Made by a program: the position numbers and the translations under genes. Source: Nitrospira sp. (lineage in GTDB: Bacteria > Nitrospirota > Nitrospiria > Nitrospirales > Nitrospiraceae). Taken from it: 52,545 bases of DNA. The stretch is from the NCBI GenBank assembly GCA_005116965.1, contig SWDG01000006.1:653997-706541 (forward strand), written 5' to 3'. The notes below the pieces were generated by a model that saw only the letters and a program-made list of their open reading frames with translations, ran no database searches and was not told where the DNA came from. Below, piece after piece: positions 10,061-18,085 of the stretch. Each line of letters begins with the position of its first letter. Positions within the stretch are counted from its first letter, which is position 1.

Positions 10061-11230
10061 ATGAGAATACGAAGCGCACTCGTCAGGGTCATGCCGGCTC
10101 TGTTGGTCGTTGTGTGTATGCAGAGTAGCAACACGGAGGCACAGGATAGCACGGAGACACGGCTCAGCGCGGCAGTCAACGTGGCCGCGCCCCTGACATT
10201 CCAGCTCGGCAAAGAGACCACCGAGGCGCAGGCGGTAGAGACCCTTTCCTATTGGACCCCAGAAAGTTTAGCGAACGCTCAACCGATGCTTCTACTGGCG
10301 AATCCGAACGCGGTCGCTCTTGAGGCGGCTGCGCAGGCGAGCGGGACGCCTGTTTCCCTTCCTGGGAAGCGCCCCACCGCACCGGCCAGCGCTGATTCTG
10401 CCACGCGTCTCTACGACCCGGCGCAGGTCAAGATTCAGGTCGAAGCCGGCGATATCCAGTCACAGGCCGCAGGGTCGCTCAGAGCCCACTTCACCAGTGC
10501 GCGGGTCAACCCCCCTGCCTTGGAGACCATCTTTCCAAACCGCACGGTCGGCAAACTGTTCTTCAGCAAGAGGACGGGGGGAGATTTTGTCTGTTCGGCC
10601 TCGGTGATTCGACAGAGGATTGTGCTCACCGCTGGGCACTGTGTCCACAGTGGGAGCGGCGGATCCGCAGGATTTCACCGCAACTTCCTGTTCGTTCCAG
10701 CGTTCAGAGACGGGGCTGCGCCTCTTGGAACCTTCACGCCCCGCCGTGTGGGCACCACATCTCAGTGGCTCGCCTCCAATGGCATGGTCCCCAATGCGGC
10801 GGATTTTGGGATGTTAGAAATGAACGACAGGGCTGGAAAGAAAATCGGTGCGATCACCGGGACCTTGGGTTTTCGGACCCTTAGCCTCCTTCCCAACCAC
10901 ACGACGAAGCTCGGATATCCGCTTAACCTCGATGGGGGCCAGAAAATGCAGCAGGTGACGTCGCAAAGCTTTCTCGCCACCAGCCCCAATAATGTTGAAT
11001 ACGGATCGAATGCCCGAGGCGGCTCGAGCGGCGGCCCTTGGGTGATGAACTATGGCATTCAGGGCAAAGGTGGGCTGACGAGCAATCTGAATGCGGTTGT
11101 TGGAGTGAGCTCATATGGGTACGTTGAGACGGCTCCGAAGGTCCAGGGCAGCTCGATTCCTGACAGCCGAGCCGGTGGGTTCATTCCTCTTCTTAATACG
11201 ATGTGCGCCGCAAGGGCTGGCAACTGCTGA
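10061..11230 (+). CDS. Secreted trypsin-like serine protease
   Basis: A 389-residue protein with an N-terminal signal peptide (residues 1-28, ending in a TEAQ-type site) and a serine protease domain of chymotrypsin fold in roughly residues 160-385. The catalytic triad is visible: His193 in LTAGHC, Asp248 in NAADFGMLE, and Ser323 in GSSGGPW. The segment 30-155 is a pro- or linker region without known motif, Ala/Pro-rich. GGAGGA precedes the ATG at good distance. The closest general type is the glutamyl endopeptidase/V8-like trypsin group. It follows an acidic lipoprotein gene. A 12-bp-stem hairpin lies 16 bases after the stop. Confidence 0.85.
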   Translation: MRIRSALVRVMPALLVVVCMQSSNTEAQDSTETRLSAAVNVAAPLTFQLGKETTEAQAVETLSYWTPESLANAQPMLLLANPNAVALEAAAQASGTPVSLPGKRPTAPASADSATRLYDPAQVKIQVEAGDIQSQAAGSLRAHFTSARVNPPALETIFPNRTVGKLFFSKRTGGDFVCSASVIRQRIVLTAGHCVHSGSGGSAGFHRNFLFVPAFRDGAAPLGTFTPRRVGTTSQWLASNGMVPNAADFGMLEMNDRAGKKIGAITGTLGFRTLSLLPNHTTKLGYPLNLDGGQKMQQVTSQSFLATSPNNVEYGSNARGGSSGGPWVMNYGIQGKGGLTSNLNAVVGVSSYGYVETAPKVQGSSIPDSRAGGFIPLLNTMCAARAGNC

Positions 11231-11246
11231 GATCTTGCAAATGGAA

Positions 11247-11276
11247 GTGGCGGGTGCGACAAGCCGCACCCGCCAC
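11247..11276. terminator. Strong hairpin between convergent genes
   Basis: GTGGCGGGTGCG at 11247-11258 pairs perfectly with CGCACCCGCCAC at 11265-11276 around a six-base loop. It lies just after the protease stop and before the facing lipoprotein gene. There is no clear T run on either strand, so a Rho-independent role is likely but not certain. Confidence 0.5.
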
Positions 11277-11361
11277 CCGTGCAGGCGAGAGCCCGCCACA
11301 TGTAGACATTGTGAAGATCGTCGCCTGGTGCCCCGCTGACTCGTGAGGCATTCTGTCCCAA

Positions 11362-11943
11362 TTAGGGCGTCATGATCAGGCGAAACGACGCGAGCATTTT
11401 CTCGCTCTCTGGACCAAGGGGGATGAGACCGTACACGTACTGGTCGGTTGCGAAGTAGAGGAACTCGTTGGGCGCAAGCTGCTGCCGGAGTGCGACTTTC
11501 ACCCCTTCGCGTGCCCCAGGCAGTTGAACGGCAGTAATCTCGCTGCCGGGAGGCAGCAGGCCGAAGGAGTTGAGCCAATCACGCAGCGATCGTCCTGACG
11601 GTCGTGGGAATACCTGGATGGTCAACATGGGCGGTTCACGATCCGCAAACTGGCCGGCTGCGATGGTCTTTCGTTGAAAGCGTACGCGCTGGACAGCCGC
11701 CGGCTGCGTGGGTGTTGGGAGGGTGACTTCCTTGAGGATCACGTACTCTTTGGGATATTCGATGGCAAAGCCATAGACGGGGTCGGTGTGCATCTGCCAG
11801 TCCTTCGTCTGGATGACAGGCGACGCTCCCGTCGGCCTGGCGAGTTGCTGCGCTGTACTGTCGCAATTGGCCAAGACCACACTTGCGACAATCACATAGG
11901 AAAGCCATCCGACTCGAAACAGGATTGGTGCATCGGTCACCAT
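11362..11943 (-). CDS. Putative small lipoprotein, function unknown
   Basis: A 193-residue protein with a hydrophobic N terminus (residues 9-26) ending L-A-N-C, a weak lipobox (Asn at -1 is unusual) with Cys27. The rest is a soluble domain beginning DPVYGFAIEYPKEY and containing beta-rich text, somewhat like PsbP/DUF1795-type proteins, but I do not claim the family. It is probably exported. It faces the protease gene across the hairpin at 11247-11276. Upstream, 11944-12239 has no convincing gene. Confidence 0.6.
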   Translation of the reverse strand: MVTDAPILFRVGWLSYVIVASVVLANCDSTAQQLARPTGASPVIQTKDWQMHTDPVYGFAIEYPKEYVILKEVTLPTPTQPAAVQRVRFQRKTIAAGQFADREPPMLTIQVFPRPSGRSLRDWLNSFGLLPPGSEITAVQLPGAREGVKVALRQQLAPNEFLYFATDQYVYGLIPLGPESEKMLASFRLIMTP

Positions 11944-12017
11944 CTATGTCCCTGTCCGTCCTCCGCCCCTGTATGCATTCGATGAATCACGATCGTACGC
12001 CCTCGATCGAATGCCGG

Positions 12018-12044
12018 AACGTGGAGCAACACTGGCTCCACGTT
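12018..12044. terminator. Hairpin in the 11944-12239 gap
   Basis: AACGTGGAGC at 12018-12027 pairs perfectly with GCTCCACGTT at 12035-12044, loop of seven bases. It lies downstream of the GlnE-type gene that ends at 12240 and could end its transcript. No T run follows. An open frame covers this gap on the minus strand but shows no coding character, so I leave it out. Confidence 0.35.
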
Positions 12045-12239
12045 ACCTTGCGCTGAGCTGGCCGAGACTGTCAATCTTTCCCTCTTCCTCTTTCCTGGGT
12101 TGTCGCGCGGGAAGGGTTGAGTACAGGGCGTCAGGTCGTTCGATGACGCGGTGATGGCTGACGGCGTGGCAAGCGTTACCGCATCGCTGCGTCTGTCCAC
12201 GATCCGGCCTAAAGCTTCCCATTCACCCCGCTGATTGGG

Positions 12240-14519
12240 CTACAGACGTCCGAATGTTCGTTCGAAGAACTCTTTGGTGAGTGTCATATGCTGCCCGATA
12301 TCCGTTTGTAGATGGCGTGCGCCGGCTTGCCAGTCATCGGTGGTATAGCCCACGCGGCGGGCGAGGAAGATGAATTCGTCGGAGTCGGTTGGGGGAAGGA
12401 CTCGATCTTTGGCGTTGCCACGGACCATGCGAAGGCCGTCAATGAGCATGCGGATAAAGAAGTAGGCCTTGCGGAGCGTCTCGCCGTCTTGTCTCGTGAC
12501 AAGGCCACAGTCGACGAGGGTCGCCAGCGCCTGCATGGTGTTGGGGGTGCGCAGGACAGGGAGTCGATGGCCGTGCATGATTTGGAGGTACTGCATGGCA
12601 TACTCGATATCGACGATACCGCCGGGGCTATGCTTCAAGTTGACGGTGCTGTGCTCCACCAGCTGCTTGAGTTGCTGTCGGCGCAACGCGAGGGCTTCGG
12701 GGATATTCCAGGGTTTTCCGCTATAGACGTAGTGATCGCGATGGGCTTCGACGCGCTTGCCAAGGGCCGCGTCGCCCGCCACATGACGCAGTTTGATCAA
12801 TGACTGGCGCTCGAATGGCGCGGCCAGGCCATGCTCATTGTAATAGTTGGTGATCTCATCAAAGGGATTGGTCAGCGAGCCTTTTCCGCCGTGGGGACGG
12901 AGACGCACGTCGAGATGAAAGATGCCTTCCTGTTTGGCCTCGATCCATTGTAAGAGTTCCGCCCCCAGCCGCTCAAAGTATTCGCTGTTGTCGATCGGCT
13001 GCTTGCCCCCGGTGCGACCGGCGTCCCCATACACGAACATCACTTCAATATCAGAGGCGTAGCCGAGTTCCTTACCACCGAACTTGCCCAAGCCCAGCAC
13101 AGTGAAGGGACAGGGCTTTTTATTGGCCAAGCGTGGTGGGCCATGCACCTTATTCAGCTTGGCGTGGCAATCCTTCAAACTCCGATCGAGGATGACTTCG
13201 GCCAGCTGAGTCAACGCAGCCGAAAAATCAGGCAGTGCTGTGTCTGACTCGACGATGTGCTTCATATCGATGCGGAACAGTTCACGGTCCTTGAAGCTGT
13301 TCAGCGCGGCCTTCCGGGCCTCGTCGGTTTTGGCTTTATTCACCAGGCGATCGAGTTCCTTACGAAGCGTCGCTTTGGGAGTCATGAGGGGCGCATCGCG
13401 ATAATCTTGGAGAAGCGGTAGTAGGTTACTGTGTTGGCGGCGCAGAAAGTCTTCCCAGAGAAAATCGCTGGCCCCGAGCAGACGGGCGAGCAGGGGAAAG
13501 GTCTTCTTATCGCTGAGAAAGGCCAAGGCTTCTTGCTGGGCTTTCCCTTTCGTTTGCTGCATCGTGAGGTCAAGAAACTGGTCAAAGGCCTCTAAGGCTT
13601 TGGTCGGGTCAGGGGCCCAAGTCAGGGCATGGGTGAATTGCTTGATGAGCACGGCCGTCAGGCGCAGCTGCTGCTGATCGGTTGCATCGGTCAGCTTCTG
13701 GCCATGGCGGTTGCGGACAGAGAAGCGATCGTGAATCTTCCCCTCCTCGACGTCGAACTGTGCTTTGGAAATGTACACGTTGCGCATGGCCAGGGCGTTG
13801 GCGAAGGCGTACAAAAAGGCCGGGGTATCGTCCGACCGGATATCCATGACCGTGTCGGTGGGAGATTGGTTGTTGTCGAATGTGATCTGGACTGGATGGA
13901 GGAGACCGCTGAAAGACCCGCGGCGCTTGCCGAGCTGTTCGACCAGCCGTCGATTCACTGCACAGCGGGCCTCTGTAAATTGCCCTTTATCGAGCAATGT
14001 GATCACTGAGTGGAGCGCATCCGTGAGGTGTTTCTGTTGGATGTCGCCCAATTCCACTCCTGGTACCGGCAGCACGCGGAACACATCGACGATTTTTTTT
14101 CTGGTCAGCCCTGGACTGCTCGTGGCGCGGACGCGTGGTCCGTATCCTGCCCAACTTGTGCGAGCGGGCGGCGCAGCCGCTTGTTCGCCAAACGTATAGA
14201 TATCTCCTTCTTCGATGTTCAGGCCAAACGCAGAGAGCAGGCCGCAAATCGTGGCGAATTCAGAGAAGTAATCAAAGGCTACGATCGTGACCTCAAACCG
14301 TGTGTCCTGTTGCTCGGCAAAGGCAATTGCGCAGGGGCGTTCCGGGGTGAGCTGAGCCGTCGAGCGGATATGAGCGGCAATCGCCGGCGGTTCGAATCTC
14401 CGGAAATATTCTGGGTCCATGCGGCTGAAAAAATCATCAAGGATTTCAGGTGCAACATCAGGACACAGGGGACGAACTGTGCTGAGCAACGCGGTACGAT
14501 CGGGAGCGCCAGTGGACAT
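12240..14519 (-). CDS. ACT-ACT-GlnE type nucleotidyltransferase (AT-like)
   Basis: A 759-residue protein. Residues about 75-112 look like an ACT domain (FEVTIVAFDYFSEFATICGL) and 221-276 are a clear ACT domain of GlnD type (TDTVMDIRSDDTPAFLYAFA, then YISKAQFDVEEGKIHDRF). Residues about 470-755 are a GlnE nucleotidyltransferase half: VLGLGKFGGKELGYASDIEV at 474-493, FHLDVRLRPHG, and the helical GGIVDIEYAMQYLQ region. The motif resembles the adenylyl-transferase (C-terminal) half of E. coli GlnE. The usual Asp-x-Asp pair is Asp490-x-Glu492 here. By family knowledge it would modify glutamine synthetase Tyr397; the ACT domains suggest direct amino-acid sensing. It is divergent from the AR-like GlnE gene, 64 bases apart. 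Confidence 0.8.
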   Translation of the reverse strand: MSTGAPDRTALLSTVRPLCPDVAPEILDDFFSRMDPEYFRRFEPPAIAAHIRSTAQLTPERPCAIAFAEQQDTRFEVTIVAFDYFSEFATICGLLSAFGLNIEEGDIYTFGEQAAAPPARTSWAGYGPRVRATSSPGLTRKKIVDVFRVLPVPGVELGDIQQKHLTDALHSVITLLDKGQFTEARCAVNRRLVEQLGKRRGSFSGLLHPVQITFDNNQSPTDTVMDIRSDDTPAFLYAFANALAMRNVYISKAQFDVEEGKIHDRFSVRNRHGQKLTDATDQQQLRLTAVLIKQFTHALTWAPDPTKALEAFDQFLDLTMQQTKGKAQQEALAFLSDKKTFPLLARLLGASDFLWEDFLRRQHSNLLPLLQDYRDAPLMTPKATLRKELDRLVNKAKTDEARKAALNSFKDRELFRIDMKHIVESDTALPDFSAALTQLAEVILDRSLKDCHAKLNKVHGPPRLANKKPCPFTVLGLGKFGGKELGYASDIEVMFVYGDAGRTGGKQPIDNSEYFERLGAELLQWIEAKQEGIFHLDVRLRPHGGKGSLTNPFDEITNYYNEHGLAAPFERQSLIKLRHVAGDAALGKRVEAHRDHYVYSGKPWNIPEALALRRQQLKQLVEHSTVNLKHSPGGIVDIEYAMQYLQIMHGHRLPVLRTPNTMQALATLVDCGLVTRQDGETLRKAYFFIRMLIDGLRMVRGNAKDRVLPPTDSDEFIFLARRVGYTTDDWQAGARHLQTDIGQHMTLTKEFFERTFGRL

Positions 14520-14546
14520 GGACTTCAGTATACCCGAATGGTTTCA

Positions 14547-14575
14547 TTGTGCGTAGAGGAACCCGTGAGTATAAT
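14547..14575 (+). promoter_or_regulatory. Candidate sigma-70 promoter for glnE
   Basis: A perfect TATAAT at 14570-14575 with TTGTGC at 14547-14552 and a 17-base spacer. Transcription would start near 14582, only about two bases before the glnE ATG at 14584, so the message may be leaderless. The region also has to hold the promoter of the divergent gene. Confidence 0.45.
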
Positions 14576-14583
14576 GCCGCTCC

Positions 14584-16308
14584 ATGCCTCGAAGAACTCC
14601 CACACCCCACTCGTCGCGTTTGCCCTCGTTGACTGAAGGTCGTCCCGATAAGCCGGATCCCACGTCGATCCTGCTGGGGGAGAAGCAAAATGCTGAGGGG
14701 ATTCGGGGGATTTTGTCCGCCTATGGCCTGCGTGATCTCGATCAAGCGGACCGTAATCTCGATGCCATGGCCGGTGACCCGATCCAACGTCGGCAGCTGG
14801 CCGACATCCTGCCAATGTTGATGGACTCGATTGCCCGAACGGCCGATCCCGACCAGGCGTTGAACCACTGGGAGCGTATGTTGACGAGCGTATCCCGAAC
14901 CTCATTTCTCGACTACTTGCGCACGTCGCCGCGCATGCTCGATCTTCTCTGTGTGATCTTCGGCAACAGCGATGCCTTGACCTTTACGCTCATTCGAGAC
15001 CCGACCGTGGTGTACTGGCTGGCTGAGGAGGATGTCCTCGCCCGACCTCCGACGCGAAAGGGGATGGAGCGTGCGCTGTACGGCAGTATCGGGCATCTCA
15101 CCTCCAAAGAATCGAAGCTGGATGCGCTGCGTCGGTTCCAGCGGCGAGAAATGTTACGGATCGGTGTGCGGGATCTCCTTCGCCTCTCGACGGTGCCGGA
15201 GACAACCGGCTCGTTGTCGGATTTGGCCTGCCTCCTTATTCATGCGGCCTACGAGGTTGTCGACGCCGATCTCCGACAGCAATATGGCATTCCCATGCAT
15301 CAGAATCGGCAGCGACGGTGGGTGGAGACCAAGTTTACGGTCATCGGGATGGGTAAGCTTGGCGGACATGAGTTGAATTACAGCTCCGATGTAGATCTGA
15401 TCTATCTCTATGAGTCCCACGATGGAGAGACGAGAGCGCCAAGAGGGAGGCGTGCCGTGATCCCAGCCGGCGTCGGCATTTCCAATGAAGAATATTTTGA
15501 GATTCTCGCCCGTGAGCTCACCAGGGTGTTGGTCGAACCCACCAGAGAAGGCTACGTCTTTCGAGTCGATCTGCGGTTGCGGGCCGAGGGTTCTGTTGGC
15601 CAGTTGGCTCGTTCGCTCGTCGAGTATCGGAAATATTATGCGACACGCGGACAGGTCTGGGAGCGGTTGGCGTTGCTCAAAGCGTGGCCAGTCGCCGGTT
15701 CCCATGATGTCGGGCAGGCGTTTCTGAAGTCGGTGAAGTCGTTTGTCTTGGGGACCGGGGGGGGAATGGATCGCGACAAGGCGTTGACGATCGTGCAAGA
15801 CGTCCGCGCCGTCAAGGACATGATCGATGCCAAAATGATGGACCGTGGCCACGCACAGCGCAACGTCAAGCTGGGGACCGGCGGGATTCGAGAGATCGAG
15901 TTTTTCGTGCAGACCGTTCAAGTCCTGGCCGGACGAACGGTGCCGGCGCTTCTGGATCGGAGCACGCTCGGTTCACTGAGCCGGCTGGCCAAGAAAAAAC
16001 TGCTCTCGACCGAAGACCGCGATGCGCTGACTGCCGCGTATCTCTTCTTACGCGATGTTGAGCATAAGTTGCAGATGGTCGATGATCTCCAGACCCATGC
16101 GCTGCCCGAACGCTCGGAAGAGTTGGAGCGCTGTGCGGTCCGGATGGGGTACGGTGCACAGGATCGGATGAAGGCAGCCAAATTGTTTCATGTCGATCAT
16201 CAGCGCCATACCGAGATGGTCCATCGTACCTTCAGGTCGTTTTTTGTCGAGCCAATGACATCGCTTGTTTTTAAAGCCACGCTCCGTTCAATCAGCAGTT
16301 CGAAGTAG
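14584..16308 (+). CDS. glnE: Single-domain GlnE (AR-like half)
   Basis: A 574-residue protein, against about 950 for two-domain GlnE. Residues about 100-245 form the helical lead-in (FLDYLRTSPRMLDLLCVIFG), 251-276 the nucleotidyltransferase core (FTVIGMGKLGGHELNYSSDV with Asp269 and Asp271), then VFRVDLRLRAEG, and 450-560 the helical bundle (GTGGIREIEFFVQTVQVL, DALTAAYLFLRDVEHKLQM). Overall it matches the N-terminal, adenylyl-removing half of E. coli GlnE, and it ends where a second half would begin. The AT-like half is a separate divergent gene (12240-14519). Start: the only early ATG; no ribosome site is visible, consistent with a leaderless message. A diverged copy of codons at 16020-16166 occurs at 17239-17385. 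Confidence 0.85.
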   Translation: MPRRTPTPHSSRLPSLTEGRPDKPDPTSILLGEKQNAEGIRGILSAYGLRDLDQADRNLDAMAGDPIQRRQLADILPMLMDSIARTADPDQALNHWERMLTSVSRTSFLDYLRTSPRMLDLLCVIFGNSDALTFTLIRDPTVVYWLAEEDVLARPPTRKGMERALYGSIGHLTSKESKLDALRRFQRREMLRIGVRDLLRLSTVPETTGSLSDLACLLIHAAYEVVDADLRQQYGIPMHQNRQRRWVETKFTVIGMGKLGGHELNYSSDVDLIYLYESHDGETRAPRGRRAVIPAGVGISNEEYFEILARELTRVLVEPTREGYVFRVDLRLRAEGSVGQLARSLVEYRKYYATRGQVWERLALLKAWPVAGSHDVGQAFLKSVKSFVLGTGGGMDRDKALTIVQDVRAVKDMIDAKMMDRGHAQRNVKLGTGGIREIEFFVQTVQVLAGRTVPALLDRSTLGSLSRLAKKKLLSTEDRDALTAAYLFLRDVEHKLQMVDDLQTHALPERSEELERCAVRMGYGAQDRMKAAKLFHVDHQRHTEMVHRTFRSFFVEPMTSLVFKATLRSISSSK

Positions 16309-16455
16309 ACGAGGTTGTTCTGAGAGGGGAGATGACTGGGAGGTTCGGGGGACATCACCCTGACATCTTATGTGTGTTCTGGCCTGCAGGAGGGGATCGG
16401 CGCACCCTCGGTGATGACAGCGGGTGCGTGACAGCACCTCACTTGCTGAGCAACG

Positions 16456-16484
16456 TTGACAGTCCTGTTCGCCTCTGCTAGCGT
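16456..16484 (+). promoter_or_regulatory. Candidate promoter for the TumE-type TA module
   Basis: TTGACA at 16456-16461, a 17-base spacer, and TAGCGT at 16479-16484, a weak -10. It lies 59 bases before the first gene of the toxin-antitoxin pair. Confidence 0.35.
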
Positions 16485-16542
16485 CTGTGTGGGGATGAGC
16501 AGGGGCGTGAACATTACCGTCTCATCTTCGGAGCGATGGGGT

Positions 16543-16833
16543 ATGAATACAATTCAGATCAAGACACCGTCTCCTGAGCAAAGCCTTCCTCTGGTAAAAG
16601 GGGCGTTGGAGATGGAGAAAAAACTCACGCGCGATAGTCTCGCAATCTCGGAAAGTCGGATCACGACACTCGTCCGACAGCTTGGGGTCACCGTTGAGCA
16701 AGTCCTGGAGGGCGTTGTTGCGAGAGGGGAGGAGAATGAGCAGGACTTGTTAGACTTGGAAGGTGAGCTGGAGCTTCGTCGGACCTTGCAAGACACCCTC
16801 ACGCATCTCGAACAGCTTGAAGTATGTCGGTAG
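16543..16833 (+). CDS. Putative TumA-like antitoxin
   Basis: A 96-residue protein, taken from the ATG at 16543 (MNTIQIKTP), which has a GGAG about nine bases upstream; an in-frame start at 16456 would lie inside the candidate promoter. It is largely helical and charged (EKKLTRDSLAISESRITTLVR, LDLEGELELRRTLQD). No DNA-binding motif is obvious. Its last 10 bases overlap the start of the TumE-type gene, the usual antitoxin position, and this arrangement is the main reason for the call. Confidence 0.55.
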   Translation: MNTIQIKTPSPEQSLPLVKGALEMEKKLTRDSLAISESRITTLVRQLGVTVEQVLEGVVARGEENEQDLLDLEGELELRRTLQDTLTHLEQLEVCR

Positions 16834-17207
16834 CCGACTACGCGTCGCGGATTCGCTCTGCCATTCTTGAAACGCCCCACGTCGTCTCACACTCCCTCGG
16901 ATATGAAGATCGCCCGCCTGTAGCAGGAATTATAAAAGGGGCAGCGACGTTTGCCGATGGGGCGATCCTCCACTTTAAGGACTATCTGCAACTGAACCCC
17001 AATGCCATCAGGCTCAAATATGCCTACCATTATGTGACGGCGACCGGCAGCCTCATCTTTCGATATGACAACGCACGCGACCCTGCTGCGCGGGATTTGC
17101 CCACCTATCCGCACCACCGGCACAGTCACACGGGCCTCGAAGCGTCCTCTGGTCCCCCGCTCTCGGAAGTATTGCGCGAAGCCGCCGCTCTTGTGAAACG
17201 ACCGTAG
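16824..17207 (+). CDS. TumE-family toxin (DUF6516 type)
   Basis: A 127-residue soluble protein. The middle shows the family pattern: GAILHFKDYL, then KYAYHYVTATGSLIFRYDN, then a His-rich segment YPHHRHSHTG. This pattern is that of the TumE toxin family of type II toxin-antitoxin modules, whose mechanism is not settled to my knowledge. It overlaps the preceding small gene by 10 bases, implying coupled translation. It lies in an accessory patch between glnE and a stray glnE fragment. Confidence 0.65.
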   Translation: MSVADYASRIRSAILETPHVVSHSLGYEDRPPVAGIIKGAATFADGAILHFKDYLQLNPNAIRLKYAYHYVTATGSLIFRYDNARDPAARDLPTYPHHRHSHTGLEASSGPPLSEVLREAAALVKRP

Positions 17208-17238
17208 ACATAAGCCCAGGAGGAATGAAGCGGGCATC

Positions 17239-17385
17239 CGATGCGCTGACCGCCGCTTATTTGTTCCTGCGTGATGTCGAACATAAGTTGCAGATGGTCG
17301 ATGATCTCCAGACCCATTCGTTACCAGAAAGTTCAGAAGAGTTGGAGCGTTGTGCAGTCCGGATGGGGTACGGTGCATAGGATCG
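17239..17385 (+). pseudogene. Fragment of a second glnE
   Basis: These 147 bases align without gaps to 16020-16166 inside glnE (constant offset 1219). By hand count about 19 positions differ (about 87% identity), most of them silent (for example leucine codons CTC/TTG, TTA/CTG and CTG/TTA). Encoded text is DALTAAYLFLRDVEHKLQM and on to RMGYGA, where a Gln codon has become TAG. Both borders are sharp: homology ends at 17385 and Sel1-repeat text follows. This is a piece of a diverged, once functional glnE, not a fresh local copy. Confidence 0.85.
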
Positions 17386-17807
17386 CACAGTATAACCTTG
17401 CTCGGCTGTACTATAGTGGACAGGGTGGAAGGCAGGACTATACCCAAGGCTGTCTGTGGTACGAGAAAGCTGCTCTTCAAGGTAGTGCGGATGCGCAGGT
17501 GAATCTGGGGACACTGTATTCCAACGGTTTAGGATGCCGGAAGGATGATAAAGAAGCAGTCTTCTGGTTTCTGTTGGCTGCGAAACAAGGGCATGGTTTA
17601 GCCTTCGTTAAACTTGGCTCCATGTATGAGGATGGACGTGGGGCGACGCAAGACTATGTCCAGGCCTATAAATGGTACAACTTGGGAGCAAGACAGAACG
17701 AAAAGACGGGGGAGCAGCTTCGGGATGAACTAGTGAAACGGATGACCCCTGCTCAGGTCGCCGAGGCACAACAGCTAACGAAGGAATGGTTGGCTGGAGG
17801 GCCATGA
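17386..17807 (+). pseudogene. Sel1-repeat protein, 5'-truncated
   Basis: About 140 residues of Sel1-like repeats: AQYNLARLYYSGQGG, then ADAQVNLGTLYSNGLG, then LAFVKLGSMYEDGRG, each about 36 residues, followed by a helical tail (LRDELVKRMTPAQVAEAQ). Normal Sel1 proteins begin with a signal peptide or earlier repeats; here the frame runs straight into the glnE fragment with no proper start or ribosome site. An ATG at 17271 lies in frame but inside the foreign fragment. The gene has lost its 5' end at the recombination joint near 17385 and is probably not functional. Confidence 0.7.
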
Positions 17808-17826
17808 ATTCCTTCAGCGCGAAACA

Positions 17827-18027
17827 CTACGACAAGCTTTCCAACAACTCCAGATCCCTTTTGAGCAATTGATTCACCAGATCTGTCACTGGCGTTCCCT
17901 TTTTCTTGGCCAGGCGCTCTAGACGCTTGTGCATGCGGCCATCCACATAGATGGGAAAATTCAGCTCCGCTTCCTTTCGGAAGAACTTGCCTCGGACAGC
18001 GTTTGAAAAGTCGTATTCTCGTTTCAC
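17827..18027 (-). CDS. Small ribbon-helix-helix-like antitoxin candidate
   Basis: A 66-residue protein from a GTG at 18027 (then KREYDFSNAVRGKFFRK). The opening YDFSxxxRGKF and the following LNFPIYVDGRMHKRLERLAKK are typical of small antitoxin-like proteins of CopG/RHH type often annotated as hypothetical. Longer in-frame starts exist at 18123 and 18150 but would overlap the relE-like gene. It is the third gene of a minus-strand cluster (RHH antitoxin, RelE-type toxin, this gene). Confidence 0.55.
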   Translation of the reverse strand: MKREYDFSNAVRGKFFRKEAELNFPIYVDGRMHKRLERLAKKKGTPVTDLVNQLLKRDLELLESLS

Positions 18028-18085
18028 ATCTTGCCGATCGGTTGCATTGTTTTGCTCTGGCGAAGCCTGCGAATGGTGACAGGCG

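Noticed and set aside
11247-11276. Hairpin as a second attC site
   Set aside because: Lacks the RYYYAAC and GTTRRRY boxes, so it is a plain hairpin.
11937-12200. 87-codon minus-strand frame in the 11944-12239 gap
   Set aside because: No ribosome site or family, and a perfect hairpin lies inside it.
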